From Agromyces flavus (GTDB lineage: Bacteria > Actinomycetota > Actinomycetes > Actinomycetales > Microbacteriaceae), in assembly GCF_900104685.1 (NCBI RefSeq), contig NZ_LT629755.1, forward strand, positions 3,596,001-3,660,000: DNA of 64,000 nt, given 5' to 3'. The notes beneath the pieces were generated by a model. The model searched no databases and had not been told where the DNA came from. It was given only the letters and a program-made list of their open reading frames with translations. Below are positions 16,470 through 25,637 of the stretch, one piece after another. Both the position numbers and the translations under genes were made by a program. The stretch's first letter is position 1. Each line of letters begins with the position of its first letter.

Positions 16470-19400
16470 ATGCGCATTATCGACAACCTCAACGAGCTGC
16501 TCGGCGACGACATTAAAAGCGAGATCAAGCCAGGTTCGAAGCTGCGGATTGCAGCCTCAACGTTCTCGATCTTCGCGTACGAGGCGCTCAAGGTGGAGCT
16601 GTCGCAGATCGATGAGCTCGAGTTCGTGTTCACCGCCCCGTCATTCACCGCGGCGACGGCGACCGACAAGCCGGCCGCGGAACGCCGCCAGTTCTTCATC
16701 CCGAATGACCCTCGCCGGGATGCGACCCTGTATGGCTCCGAGTTCGAGATCCGGCTCCGGAACAAGCTCACCCAACGCGCCATCGCGCGTGAGTGCGCCG
16801 AGTGGGTGCGCCAGAAGGTGACGTTTCGCTCGAACCACACGGGCGCGCCGATGCAATCGTTCGCCGTGGTCGACGACACCTTGGCCTATGCGCCCTTGCA
16901 GGGCTTCACCACCGCGGATCTCGGCTATGAGCGTGGCCCGGCGCTGTCGAACATGGTGCATAAGATCGACGATGTCCCGTTCACACAGCAGTACATCCAG
17001 CTCTTCGATCAGATCTGGCACAATCCCAACCATGTCGAGGACGTGACCGAGGCGGTTCGCGACCATATCGCGAGCGTCTACGCGGAGAACTCGCCGCAGC
17101 GGGTGTACTTCCTCATCCTCTACAACCTCTTCAGCGAGTTCCTCGACGACATCAGCGACGATGTGCTGCCGAACGACCTGACCGGGTACCAGGACACCGA
17201 GGTCTGGAAGGCGCTGTACAACTTCCAGAAGGACGCCGCGACTGGCGTGATCAACAAGCTGGAGACCTACAACGGTTGCATCCTCGCCGACAGCGTGGGC
17301 CTCGGGAAGACATTCACCGCCTTGGCGGTGATCAAGTACTACGAACTGCGGAACAAGACCGTGCTCGTGCTTGCCCCGAAGAAACTCGCCGACAACTGGA
17401 CGAATTACAACTCGAACTACACGACGAACATCTTCGCGAAGGATCGATTCAACTACGACGTGCTCGCCCACACCGACCTGTCGCGCGATCGCGGCGAATC
17501 GCTCGGCAAGCGGCTCGACTTGATCAACTGGGGCAATTACGACCTAGTCGTGATCGACGAGTCGCACAGCTTCCGCAACGCCGACTACGTCCAGGAGCGA
17601 GAGACTCGTTACCAGAGGCTGATGCGCAAGGTTATCCGAGAAGGCGTGAAGACCAAGGTGCTGATGCTGTCGGCGACGCCAGTGAACAACCGCTTCAACG
17701 ACCTGCGCAACCAGCTTGCGCTTGCCTACGAGGGTGACTCTAAGCAGCTCGCCGCGAAGCTGAACATTCAGACTTCCATCGAGGAAGTGTTCCGCCAGGC
17801 GCAGCGGGTCTTCAATGAGTGGTCCGACCTGGCCCCGGAAGCTCGCACGACCGACGCGATCCTTAACCGGCTTGACTTCGACTTCTTTGAGGTGCTCGAC
17901 GCAGTCACCATTGCCCGCTCGCGCAAGCACATCCAGGCCTTCTACGACACCACGGAAGTTGGAGCGTTCCCTGAGCGGCTGAAGCCCGCGTCGCTCCGTC
18001 CACCGCTGACCGATTTGGCCGGCGTTCCGACGTTCAACGAGATCTTCGAGCAGCTTCAACTCCTCACCCTCGCCGTCTATGCGCCACTGGCGTACGTGTT
18101 CCCAAGTCGACGGGAAAAGTACGAGCAGCTCTATGGCGCCGGCGCGGGCCAGAACGTCATGGGCGGGCAGACGGCGAACCTGGGAGCCGCCAGCCGTGAA
18201 CAGGGCATCCGGAAGCTCATGACGGTGAACCTGCTCAAGCGTCTTGAGAGCAGTGTCGAGGCGTTCCGGCTCACCCTGAACCGACTGGAGTTCACGGTCG
18301 CCGAGGCAATCGAGGCCATCGACAACCATGCCGCGAGCATCGCGGACGTCGTTGCGTCGTTCGCGGATGTCGACGCCGAGGACGACGACTTCGAGTTCCC
18401 GACCAGCGGCACGGTTGGCAAGAAGGTCCGGATCGACTTGTCCGACATGGATGTCGAGTCCTGGAATCGCGACCTCGTCAATGACGGCAAGGTCATCCAG
18501 CAGCTCCTCGCCTCGATTAGCAGCATCACCCCCGAGCACGACTCGAAGCTCGGCGAACTGCGCGCCGTGATCGCGGGCAAGTTCCAGCAGCCGTTGAACC
18601 CCGACAACCGCAAGGTGCTGATCTTTTCCGCGTTCGCCGACACCGCCGAGTACCTCTATAAGAACCTCGCCCCAGCACTCAAACAGCACGGCTACGACAG
18701 CGCCCTCGTCACCGGGCAGGGCAACCCGTCCACTACCGTCGGCAAGGGCTACGGCTTCCAGCAAACCCTCACGCTATTCTCGCCGCGGTCGAAGCAGCGC
18801 CACCTCGTGATGCCGCGCGAGACTGGCGAGATCGACGTGCTGATCGGCACCGACTGCATCAGCGAGGGTCAGAACCTCCAGGACTGCGACTTCCTGGTCA
18901 ACTACGACATCCACTGGAACCCTGTGCGGATCATCCAGCGCTTCGGCCGCATCGACCGCATCGGCTCGACCAACGGGCGCATCCAGCTGGTGAACTTCTG
19001 GCCCGACATCTCCCTCGACGAGTACATCAACCTCAAGGAGCGGGTCGAGAACCGCATGGTCATCGCCGACCTCGCTGCGACCGCCGACGACAACGTGCTC
19101 ACCCAGGAGGCCAGCGACGCCGCATTCCGTAAGGAGCAGCTCCGCAAGCTCCAGGATGAGGTCATCGAACTCGAAGACGTCCGCACCGGGGTGTCGATCA
19201 CCGACCTGGGCCTGAACGACTTCCGCATGGACCTGCTCGGCTACATCAAGGAGTACGGCAACCTTGCCGGCGCGCCGAAGGGCCTGCACGCTGTCGTGCC
19301 CGCGCAGCCCGACAAGGGATTGAAGCCCGGTGCGCTGTTCGTGCTGCGCAACATCAATGCCGACGATCACCTCAACCGCGGCAACCGACTGCATCCGCAC

Positions 19401-19742
19401 TACCTTGTCTACCTCGACGACCGGGGCGAGGTGATCGCCGACCACACCGAGGTCAAGCACCTGCTCGACCTGATCCGGGCTGGATGCCGCAACCGCGACG
19501 AACCCGCCTGGGAGGTGTGCCGGATCTTCAACGCCGCCACCCGCGACGGCGCCGACATGGGCCAATACAGCCACCTGCTCACCGAGGCGATCCGCTCCAT
19601 GATCGACGTTATCGAGGAACGCGACGTCGAGAGCCTCTTTAGCCACGGCCATACGACCGCGCTCGTGCAGACCATCGCCGGGCTCGACGACTTCGAGCTG
19701 ATCGCCTTCCTCGCCATTGTCGAGGAGCCCGTCGATGACTGA
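16470..19742 (+). CDS. Large SNF2-like helicase of a type III-like restriction operon
   Basis: A 1090-residue superfamily 2 helicase. Residues about 1-170 form an N-terminal domain (KLRIAASTFSIFAYEALKVE, LEFVFTAPSF) like the phospholipase-D-like domain found before some defence helicases, but I see no HKD motif. Walker A is ADSVGLGKTF (Lys280) and Walker B is VVIDESH (Asp363 to His366). The C-terminal helicase half has LIGTDCISEGQNLQDCD and motif VI QRFGRIDRIGS (823-833). The remaining C-terminal region is unassigned. The gene starts a four-gene operon and overlaps the DUF4391 gene by eight bases. It may remodel DNA or drive translocation for the downstream modification and restriction subunits (inference). 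Confidence 0.85.
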   Translation: MRIIDNLNELLGDDIKSEIKPGSKLRIAASTFSIFAYEALKVELSQIDELEFVFTAPSFTAATATDKPAAERRQFFIPNDPRRDATLYGSEFEIRLRNKLTQRAIARECAEWVRQKVTFRSNHTGAPMQSFAVVDDTLAYAPLQGFTTADLGYERGPALSNMVHKIDDVPFTQQYIQLFDQIWHNPNHVEDVTEAVRDHIASVYAENSPQRVYFLILYNLFSEFLDDISDDVLPNDLTGYQDTEVWKALYNFQKDAATGVINKLETYNGCILADSVGLGKTFTALAVIKYYELRNKTVLVLAPKKLADNWTNYNSNYTTNIFAKDRFNYDVLAHTDLSRDRGESLGKRLDLINWGNYDLVVIDESHSFRNADYVQERETRYQRLMRKVIREGVKTKVLMLSATPVNNRFNDLRNQLALAYEGDSKQLAAKLNIQTSIEEVFRQAQRVFNEWSDLAPEARTTDAILNRLDFDFFEVLDAVTIARSRKHIQAFYDTTEVGAFPERLKPASLRPPLTDLAGVPTFNEIFEQLQLLTLAVYAPLAYVFPSRREKYEQLYGAGAGQNVMGGQTANLGAASREQGIRKLMTVNLLKRLESSVEAFRLTLNRLEFTVAEAIEAIDNHAASIADVVASFADVDAEDDDFEFPTSGTVGKKVRIDLSDMDVESWNRDLVNDGKVIQQLLASISSITPEHDSKLGELRAVIAGKFQQPLNPDNRKVLIFSAFADTAEYLYKNLAPALKQHGYDSALVTGQGNPSTTVGKGYGFQQTLTLFSPRSKQRHLVMPRETGEIDVLIGTDCISEGQNLQDCDFLVNYDIHWNPVRIIQRFGRIDRIGSTNGRIQLVNFWPDISLDEYINLKERVENRMVIADLAATADDNVLTQEASDAAFRKEQLRKLQDEVIELEDVRTGVSITDLGLNDFRMDLLGYIKEYGNLAGAPKGLHAVVPAQPDKGLKPGALFVLRNINADDHLNRGNRLHPHYLVYLDDRGEVIADHTEVKHLLDLIRAGCRNRDEPAWEVCRIFNAATRDGADMGQYSHLLTEAIRSMIDVIEERDVESLFSHGHTTALVQTIAGLDDFELIAFLAIVEEPVDD

Positions 19743-20415
19743 ACCCGTCCTGTTCCGCTGGCCCGCGAACGCCGCGCTCGGCCGCACCGTGTCGAAGACG
19801 AAGTTCTATGAGTACGGAACCATGCGCGCCGCGCTTCGCGAGAAGTTCGTCGAAGAGGTCCAGCGCATCACCTGGGCGTACAAGCTCGCTGACGAAACTC
19901 TCCGCCTGCGTGGCACGCCGGCGGTCCCCGAGATTCAGGTCTTCACCGTCGAAGCTAAAGGTCAGAACGTTTCCAATGACGTCCTCGCCGCCATGGACAG
20001 GGCAGTGCACTTCCCGATCATTTTCGAGATCGAGAGTCGTGGCCGCGTGCGAACTGTCGCGGCACAGAAGTCGGTCGTCAGCAAGATCCCGACCATCGGT
20101 GCATATTTCACCACCGACTGGCAGCCCACCGACGCATTGCGCCGCCCGCTGCCTACTACGCTCGATCTCGCTGGCCTCTACGAGGCGATTCTCGCGGCGT
20201 TGCTGCCGGTCGAGACGCGCGCCGGGGAGACCGTGTCGGAGGCGACTGACAGGCTGGGCAAGGCCCGAAAGGTCCAGCGCGAGATCGCCGCGCTGGAGAG
20301 GAAGCTGCGCACCGAACCGCAGCTCAACCGGAAGATCAGACTCCTCAGGCAGATCAAGGAACACACCGAAGCGCTCACCGCGCTGACTGACTCCGCCCCG
20401 AGCAACAAGGAATGA
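19735..20415 (+). CDS. DUF4391 protein of the restriction operon
   Basis: A 226-residue protein of the DUF4391 family, often seen between a helicase and a type III-like methyltransferase. Features are the N-terminal RWPANAALGRTVSKTKFYE, a beta-rich core (EIQVFTVEAKGQNVSNDVLA, VHFPIIFEIES) and a C-terminal coiled coil (KVQREIAALERKLRTEPQLN). Its biochemical role is unknown. The start at 19735 overlaps the helicase stop, and its own stop overlaps the methyltransferase start (ATGA at 20412-20415), so stoichiometric production is likely. It may be a bridging subunit. Confidence 0.8.
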   Translation: MTEPVLFRWPANAALGRTVSKTKFYEYGTMRAALREKFVEEVQRITWAYKLADETLRLRGTPAVPEIQVFTVEAKGQNVSNDVLAAMDRAVHFPIIFEIESRGRVRTVAAQKSVVSKIPTIGAYFTTDWQPTDALRRPLPTTLDLAGLYEAILAALLPVETRAGETVSEATDRLGKARKVQREIAALERKLRTEPQLNRKIRLLRQIKEHTEALTALTDSAPSNKE

Positions 20416-22172
20416 CCGTGGACAAACTCAAGATGCACTCGCCGGACCTGACGAAGCGCAACATCGACGCGATCGCCGAACTGTTCCCCACAGTCGTCAC
20501 CGAGACTCTCGACGGCGTGGGCAACCCCGTGCGCGCCATCGACTTTGACGCCCTTCGGCAGGAGCTCGCCGATAGGGTCGTTGTAGTGGAGGGCGCCCAG
20601 GAGCGCTATCAGTTGGACTGGCCGGGCAAACGTGCCGCAGCCTTCGCAGCCAACACACCGATCGCCAAGACGCTACGCCCTGTGCGTGAGGATTCCGTCG
20701 ACTTCGACACGACGAAGAATCTCTTTATTGAGGGCGACAACCTTGACGCCCTTAAGCTGCTCCAGGAGTCGTATCTTGGCAAAGTCAAGCTCATCTACAT
20801 CGACCCGCCGTATAACACCGGTAGTGACTTTATCTATGAGGACGACTTCGCCGAGACCACTTCTGAGTACCTTCAGCGCTCCGGTCAAACAGGCATCGAT
20901 GGCTCTCGCTTCGTATCCAATTCAGAGTCGAACGGCCGATTCCATTCCGACTGGCTGAGCATGATGTATTCACGTCTGAAGTTGGCCCGGAGTCTCCTAA
21001 GTGAGGATGGTGCGATCTTCGTAAACATCGACTTCAATGAAGCCCACAACTTGAAGCGACTTATGGACGAGGTCTTCGGAGAGAAGAACTTCCAGCGTGA
21101 GATTATCTGGCGAATCGGCTGGCTTTCCGGATACAAGACGCTCGCCAACAATTTCATTCGGAATCATGACACAATCCTTTTCTATTCGCGGAACGCGGAT
21201 TCCATGGAATTCAGGAAGAAGTACATAGAGAACGCGAATTTCAAGCCTCTACTTAAGCCCGACAAGAATCTGACGGAAAAGCTTGATCAGCTTGGGTTGT
21301 CTGGGGCGGCACAGGCGGACCTCCTGAAATTCATCAACCACGGCAACCGGCCAGACCGCTATCCGATCGAAGACACGTGGAACAGCAACGAGTATGACGA
21401 CCTGAATAGCATCGCAATTGTCTCGTTCTCCGGCGAAAAGGTCTCAAAGCTAATCGGTGTTGGCGAGGATTTCAAGGGTCAGAAGTCCATTCGCATGATT
21501 CAGCGGATCCTCGAGGCAACCACAAGCGACGATGACATTGTCATGGACTTCTTCGCTGGGACAGCCTCGACGGCGCACGCGGTAATGCAGTTGAACGCTA
21601 ACGACGGGGGGCGGCGTCGCTTCGTCATGGTGCAGTTGCCTGAAGAAGTCGCGCAGGATTCCGCCGCCCATCAGGCTGGATATCGCACGATTGGAGACTT
21701 GGCGCGCGCGCGCATACGCGTGGTTGGTGAGAAGATCAAGTCAGATCTCTTTGGTGCGCAGCTTGACACGGGTTTTCGCTCTCTAGTAGTCGACACCACA
21801 AACATGGCCGATGTGCTGCGCACCCCCGATGGGACAGACCAGCAAACGCTGAGTCTTGTCGAAGACAGCATCAAGGCCGATCGCACGGATGAAGACCTAG
21901 TCTTCCAGGTTCTCCTCGATTGGGGGCTAGACCTCACAGAGCCGATCGTCGTCCAGAAGGTCGCCGGCCGCACGGTGTTGGCCGTAGCTGATGACGCGCT
22001 TATTGCCTGCTTTACGGGCGACGTGACGGAGGACGTTGTCAAACTGATCGCTGAGCGGCACCCACTCCGCGCGGTATTCAAGGATTCCGGTTTCTCGGGT
22101 GACGCTGCGCGGATCAACGCTGCGCAAGTATTCCGTGAGATATCTCCCGAGACTGAGGTAAGGGCAATCTGA
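20412..22172 (+). CDS. Type III-like DNA adenine methyltransferase (Mod)
   Basis: A 586-residue beta-class amino-methyltransferase, the specificity and modification subunit. The catalytic motif IV DPPYNTGSDF is at 131-140, and the AdoMet-binding motif I DFFAGTASTAHAV starts at 379, the order IV then I expected of Mod proteins. The stretch between them (about 170-370) should be the target-recognition domain; it is noticeably richer in A and T than the flanks, as seen when recognition domains are exchanged. Lead-in segments TKNLFIEGDNLDALKLLQES and LGKVKLIYI are classic for the family. It overlaps DUF4391 by four bases and lies four bases before the restriction gene. The recognition sequence cannot be predicted. 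Confidence 0.92.
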   Translation: MTVDKLKMHSPDLTKRNIDAIAELFPTVVTETLDGVGNPVRAIDFDALRQELADRVVVVEGAQERYQLDWPGKRAAAFAANTPIAKTLRPVREDSVDFDTTKNLFIEGDNLDALKLLQESYLGKVKLIYIDPPYNTGSDFIYEDDFAETTSEYLQRSGQTGIDGSRFVSNSESNGRFHSDWLSMMYSRLKLARSLLSEDGAIFVNIDFNEAHNLKRLMDEVFGEKNFQREIIWRIGWLSGYKTLANNFIRNHDTILFYSRNADSMEFRKKYIENANFKPLLKPDKNLTEKLDQLGLSGAAQADLLKFINHGNRPDRYPIEDTWNSNEYDDLNSIAIVSFSGEKVSKLIGVGEDFKGQKSIRMIQRILEATTSDDDIVMDFFAGTASTAHAVMQLNANDGGRRRFVMVQLPEEVAQDSAAHQAGYRTIGDLARARIRVVGEKIKSDLFGAQLDTGFRSLVVDTTNMADVLRTPDGTDQQTLSLVEDSIKADRTDEDLVFQVLLDWGLDLTEPIVVQKVAGRTVLAVADDALIACFTGDVTEDVVKLIAERHPLRAVFKDSGFSGDAARINAAQVFREISPETEVRAI

Positions 22173-22176
22173 CTCA

Positions 22177-25100
22177 ATGAAGATCCAGTTCAAGGTTCAG
22201 CAGTACCAGACCGACGCCGTGAATGCAGTGGTCGACGTGTTCGCCGGGCAACCGTACGCCGACGGGGTGAGGTACCGAATTGACCCCGGTAAGGACGCTG
22301 CGCCTACGCTGGTGGAGGATGCGGGATTCCGCAATACTGAAATCGCGCTAACGCCGCCGCAGCTCTTGGCGAATGTGCACGGCATACAGCGGGCCCGGGG
22401 TCTGGCGCTGTCAACCGATTTGAAGGATCCATCTAAGGTCTCGGCGGCACCGCTGAATCTCGATATCGAGATGGAGACGGGCACTGGCAAGACCTACGTG
22501 TACACGAAGACCATTATGGAGCTGCACAAGCGGTACGGGTGGTCCAAGTACATCGTGGTCGTTCCGTCGATCGCGATCCGCGAGGGCGTGAAGAAGTCGC
22601 TTGACATTACGGCCGAGCACTTCCAGCGGCTCTACGGCACCAAGCCTCGCACGTTCGTATACAACTCGTCACGGCTGCATGAGCTGGAGCGGTTCTCGTC
22701 CGACGCGGGTGTGCAAGTGATGATCATCAACACCCAGGCGTTTAACGCCAGGGGTAGCGATGCTCGGCGGATCTACGGCATGGAACGCACACTCCCGACT
22801 GGCAAGACCGTGATGGAGGGCCTGGACGACTTTGGCTCACGCCGACCGATTGACATCATCGCCGCCAATCGGCCCATCTTGATCATCGACGAGCCGCAGA
22901 AGATCGAGGGCGACGCAAAGAAGCCTTCGAAGTCGCTGCAGGCGCTTGGAGATTTCAATTCGTTGGTCGCGTTGCGCTACTCTGCGACGCACAAGATCGA
23001 GCGAACCAGGGTACATCGCCTCGACGCGGTCGATGCGTACAACCAGAAGCTGGTCAAGAAGATTGCCGTGCGCGGCATCGCCGTCAAGCATCTGGCCGGG
23101 AGCACCGCGTACCTCTTTGTGGATGGGCTCGAAATCGGCAAGGGCCCGGATTTCCCGAAGGCGCGCGTCGAAATCGAGGTGCAGACCGCTCAGGGGATCA
23201 AGCGGCAGGTGAAGCGGCTGTCGCAGGGCATGAATCTGCACGACATCTCAGGTGGTATCGAGGCGTACAAGGGGCTGTTTATCCGGGACGTCGACGCAAA
23301 CCGCGACATCATCGAGCTGAGCAACGGCGACGTCATAAGCGCCGGTGAGGTCACCCAGGACGTGACGGACGGCGCGAAGCGGCGCATCCAGATTCGTGAG
23401 GTCATCCGCGCGCACCTCACCAAGGAGCGGGAGCTGTTCGCGCAGGGGATCAAGACCCTCTCATTGTTCTTCATTGACGAGGTTGCCAGGTACCGAGATT
23501 ACGACCGTGAGGATACGCTCGGCGAGTACGCGCGCATGTTCGAGGAAGAGTACGAGGCCCTACTGGCCGAGCACCTCGCTCAGCTGGACTCCGACGAGGC
23601 CGCCGAGCGGTACCGTGAGTACGTCGAGGCGATCGAGGTGCGACGGACCCACGCGGGCTACTTCTCGATCGACAAGAGGACCGGCCGCTCGGTCGATGGC
23701 TCAGTGAAGAAAACCGGGGAGACCGCCGGCCAGTCTGACGACGTCGACGCGTACGACCTGATCCTGAAGGACAAGGAGCGGCTGCTTTCGTTGGACGAGC
23801 CAGTGCGGTTCATCTGGTCCCATTCCGCGCTGCGTGAGGGCTGGGACAATCCAAACGTGTTCGTGATGGGGATGCTCAAGAAGAGCGACAACACGACCAC
23901 GCGGCGCCAGGAGATTGGCCGCGGCCTGCGACTGTCGGTGGACCAACACGGCGAGCGGATGGACAACCCCGTCACCGTGCACGATATCAACGAGCTGACC
24001 GTCGTCACCGATGAGTCCTACACGGAGTTCGTCACCGCGCTCCAGAAGGAGATCGTAGAGTCGCTGTCGGCGCGGCCTCGGAAGGCGACGACGGAGTTCT
24101 TCGTTGGGCGCGCGGTCGAGCACCCCGAGACGGGCGAGAAGGTCGCTATCACAGTCGACCAGGCCAAGCAGTTGCAGCACTGGCTCACTGTCAATGGATT
24201 CATCGACTACGAGCAGCACCTCACCGAGAAGTGGCACGGTCGCGCCGAAATCGATATCCCACCTATGCCTGCCGGGCTCGAGCAGTACCACTACCAGGTC
24301 GCAGAACTCATCGACTCGCTTGCCCTCGACGTGCCGGCCCCGACCGACGGGCGCAAGCCGAAGAAGATCCCGTTCAACGAGGTCAACTTCATGAAGCGTG
24401 AGTTCCAGGAGCTGTGGGGTCGGATCAATCACAGAGCCGTCTATCAGGTCGCGTTCGACTCCGCCGAGCTGATCGCCAACTGCATCCGTGTGCTGGACAC
24501 GTCGCTCAAAGTCACCGTTATGCAGTACCTCGTGGAGAGCGGCACGCAGGTCGTCGGCCTCGAAGTCGAACAGCTCGAGGCCCGGGCCGGTTTCAAGCTC
24601 GCGGAGACGAAAGTGGAGCACTCCGCAGTGTCTGCGGGCTCGACCGTCAAGTACGACCTGCTCGGGGAGATCGCCGAGAAGACGCAGCTCACCCGCCGGA
24701 CCTGTGCGGCGATTCTCACCGGCATCAATCCGGACACATTCGCGAAGTTCAAGCAGAACCCCGAGCAGTTCATCACAGAGGCCGCCCGGCTCATCAACGA
24801 GCAGAAGGCGTCCGTGATCATCGAGCACCTCACATACGATCCGCTTGAAGGTCGCCACGACTCGTCGATCTTCACCGAAAACCAGACCGCCCAAGACCTA
24901 TCGAAGGCCGGCGACAAGCTCACCAAGAGTGTCTATGACTACGTCGTCACTGACTCGAATGTCGAGCGGTCGTTCGTCGAGAAGCTCGACGTGAGTGAAG
25001 AGGTTGTCGTCTATTCGAAGCTGCCGCGCGGGTTCTTCATCCCCACCCCGGTTGGCGACTACAACCCGGATTGGGCTATTGCGTTCCGCGACGACAAAGT

Positions 25101-25290
25101 CAAGCACGTCTATTTTGTCGCCGAGACCAAGGGCTCCATGTCGACGCTGCAGCTCAAGGGCGTTGAGGAAGCCAAGATCGCGTGCGCCCGCAAGTTCTTC
25201 GCCTCGCTCAACAACAAGGCCGGGAACGACGACGTCAGGTATGACGTCGTTGACAGCTATGACGCGCTGCTCCAGATTGTCAGTGCGTAA
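22177..25290 (+). CDS. Type III-like restriction subunit (Res): helicase plus nuclease
   Basis: A 1037-residue restriction subunit. SF2 motifs are Walker A TGTGKT (101-106), DEPQ (238-241) as motif II, and SAT (269-271); motif VI is in RRQEIGRGLRLSVDQ. The C-terminus carries a PD-(D/E)XK endonuclease with Asp965 in DYNPDW and Glu983/Lys985 in AETKG. This is the full Res architecture, so both translocation and cleavage are expected to work. It needs the Mod subunit for target recognition. It ends the operon. With the upstream helicase and DUF4391 this is an extended type III restriction system rather than a plain mod-res pair. Confidence 0.92.
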   Translation: MKIQFKVQQYQTDAVNAVVDVFAGQPYADGVRYRIDPGKDAAPTLVEDAGFRNTEIALTPPQLLANVHGIQRARGLALSTDLKDPSKVSAAPLNLDIEMETGTGKTYVYTKTIMELHKRYGWSKYIVVVPSIAIREGVKKSLDITAEHFQRLYGTKPRTFVYNSSRLHELERFSSDAGVQVMIINTQAFNARGSDARRIYGMERTLPTGKTVMEGLDDFGSRRPIDIIAANRPILIIDEPQKIEGDAKKPSKSLQALGDFNSLVALRYSATHKIERTRVHRLDAVDAYNQKLVKKIAVRGIAVKHLAGSTAYLFVDGLEIGKGPDFPKARVEIEVQTAQGIKRQVKRLSQGMNLHDISGGIEAYKGLFIRDVDANRDIIELSNGDVISAGEVTQDVTDGAKRRIQIREVIRAHLTKERELFAQGIKTLSLFFIDEVARYRDYDREDTLGEYARMFEEEYEALLAEHLAQLDSDEAAERYREYVEAIEVRRTHAGYFSIDKRTGRSVDGSVKKTGETAGQSDDVDAYDLILKDKERLLSLDEPVRFIWSHSALREGWDNPNVFVMGMLKKSDNTTTRRQEIGRGLRLSVDQHGERMDNPVTVHDINELTVVTDESYTEFVTALQKEIVESLSARPRKATTEFFVGRAVEHPETGEKVAITVDQAKQLQHWLTVNGFIDYEQHLTEKWHGRAEIDIPPMPAGLEQYHYQVAELIDSLALDVPAPTDGRKPKKIPFNEVNFMKREFQELWGRINHRAVYQVAFDSAELIANCIRVLDTSLKVTVMQYLVESGTQVVGLEVEQLEARAGFKLAETKVEHSAVSAGSTVKYDLLGEIAEKTQLTRRTCAAILTGINPDTFAKFKQNPEQFITEAARLINEQKASVIIEHLTYDPLEGRHDSSIFTENQTAQDLSKAGDKLTKSVYDYVVTDSNVERSFVEKLDVSEEVVVYSKLPRGFFIPTPVGDYNPDWAIAFRDDKVKHVYFVAETKGSMSTLQLKGVEEAKIACARKFFASLNNKAGNDDVRYDVVDSYDALLQIVSA

Positions 25291-25637
25291 TGGTGGATCG
25301 GTGCTGGCGTGAACGAAACTCCGACGCTTAGGACCTAAACGAAAGAGAGTCTGCCGAACAAAGCCTGCAAGATTCACCCCGCGTGAGGTGTTCGGGGCTG
25401 CTGCATGGGTCTTGACATCCGAGATCGCCTGCCCTGGTGGGCAGGCTGGAAGGATGTGTTCGTGCCCGAGCCCGACCCCGTGAGTTCCGTGAGGATGTCC
25501 CCGTGTCAGGGGCAACGCGCCCTGGGCATCCGCTCGGGTTGTGCCGCAGTACCGCAGCTCGACGAGCTTAAGCACTGCGGCGGTCATCACCTATGCAGCG
25601 GACGCGATGTCGCCGGGCGACGTGCCGCTGCTCCGGA
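25291..25637 (+). other. Gap after the restriction operon, with a hairpin and a possible gene remnant
   Basis: No complete gene is evident in 347 bases. A perfect 8-bp hairpin (GCCTGCCC at 25427-25434, GGGCAGGC at 25439-25446, loop TGGT) lies about 140 bases after the stop but has no U-run, so it is only a weak terminator candidate. A plus-strand frame open from 25493 ends with a protein-like tail (ITYAADAMSPGDVPLLRTS, stop at 25643-25645) without a usable start, which may be the leftover 3' end of a lost gene. Confidence 0.4.

Noticed and set aside
16470..16990. Phospholipase D catalytic motif in the helicase N-terminal domain
   Set aside because: No HxKxxxxD motif is present; only a distant fold resemblance is suggested.
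25427..25446. Rho-independent terminator of the restriction operon
   Set aside because: The 8-bp stem is perfect but there is no U-run and it is 137 bases after the stop; kept only as a hairpin note.
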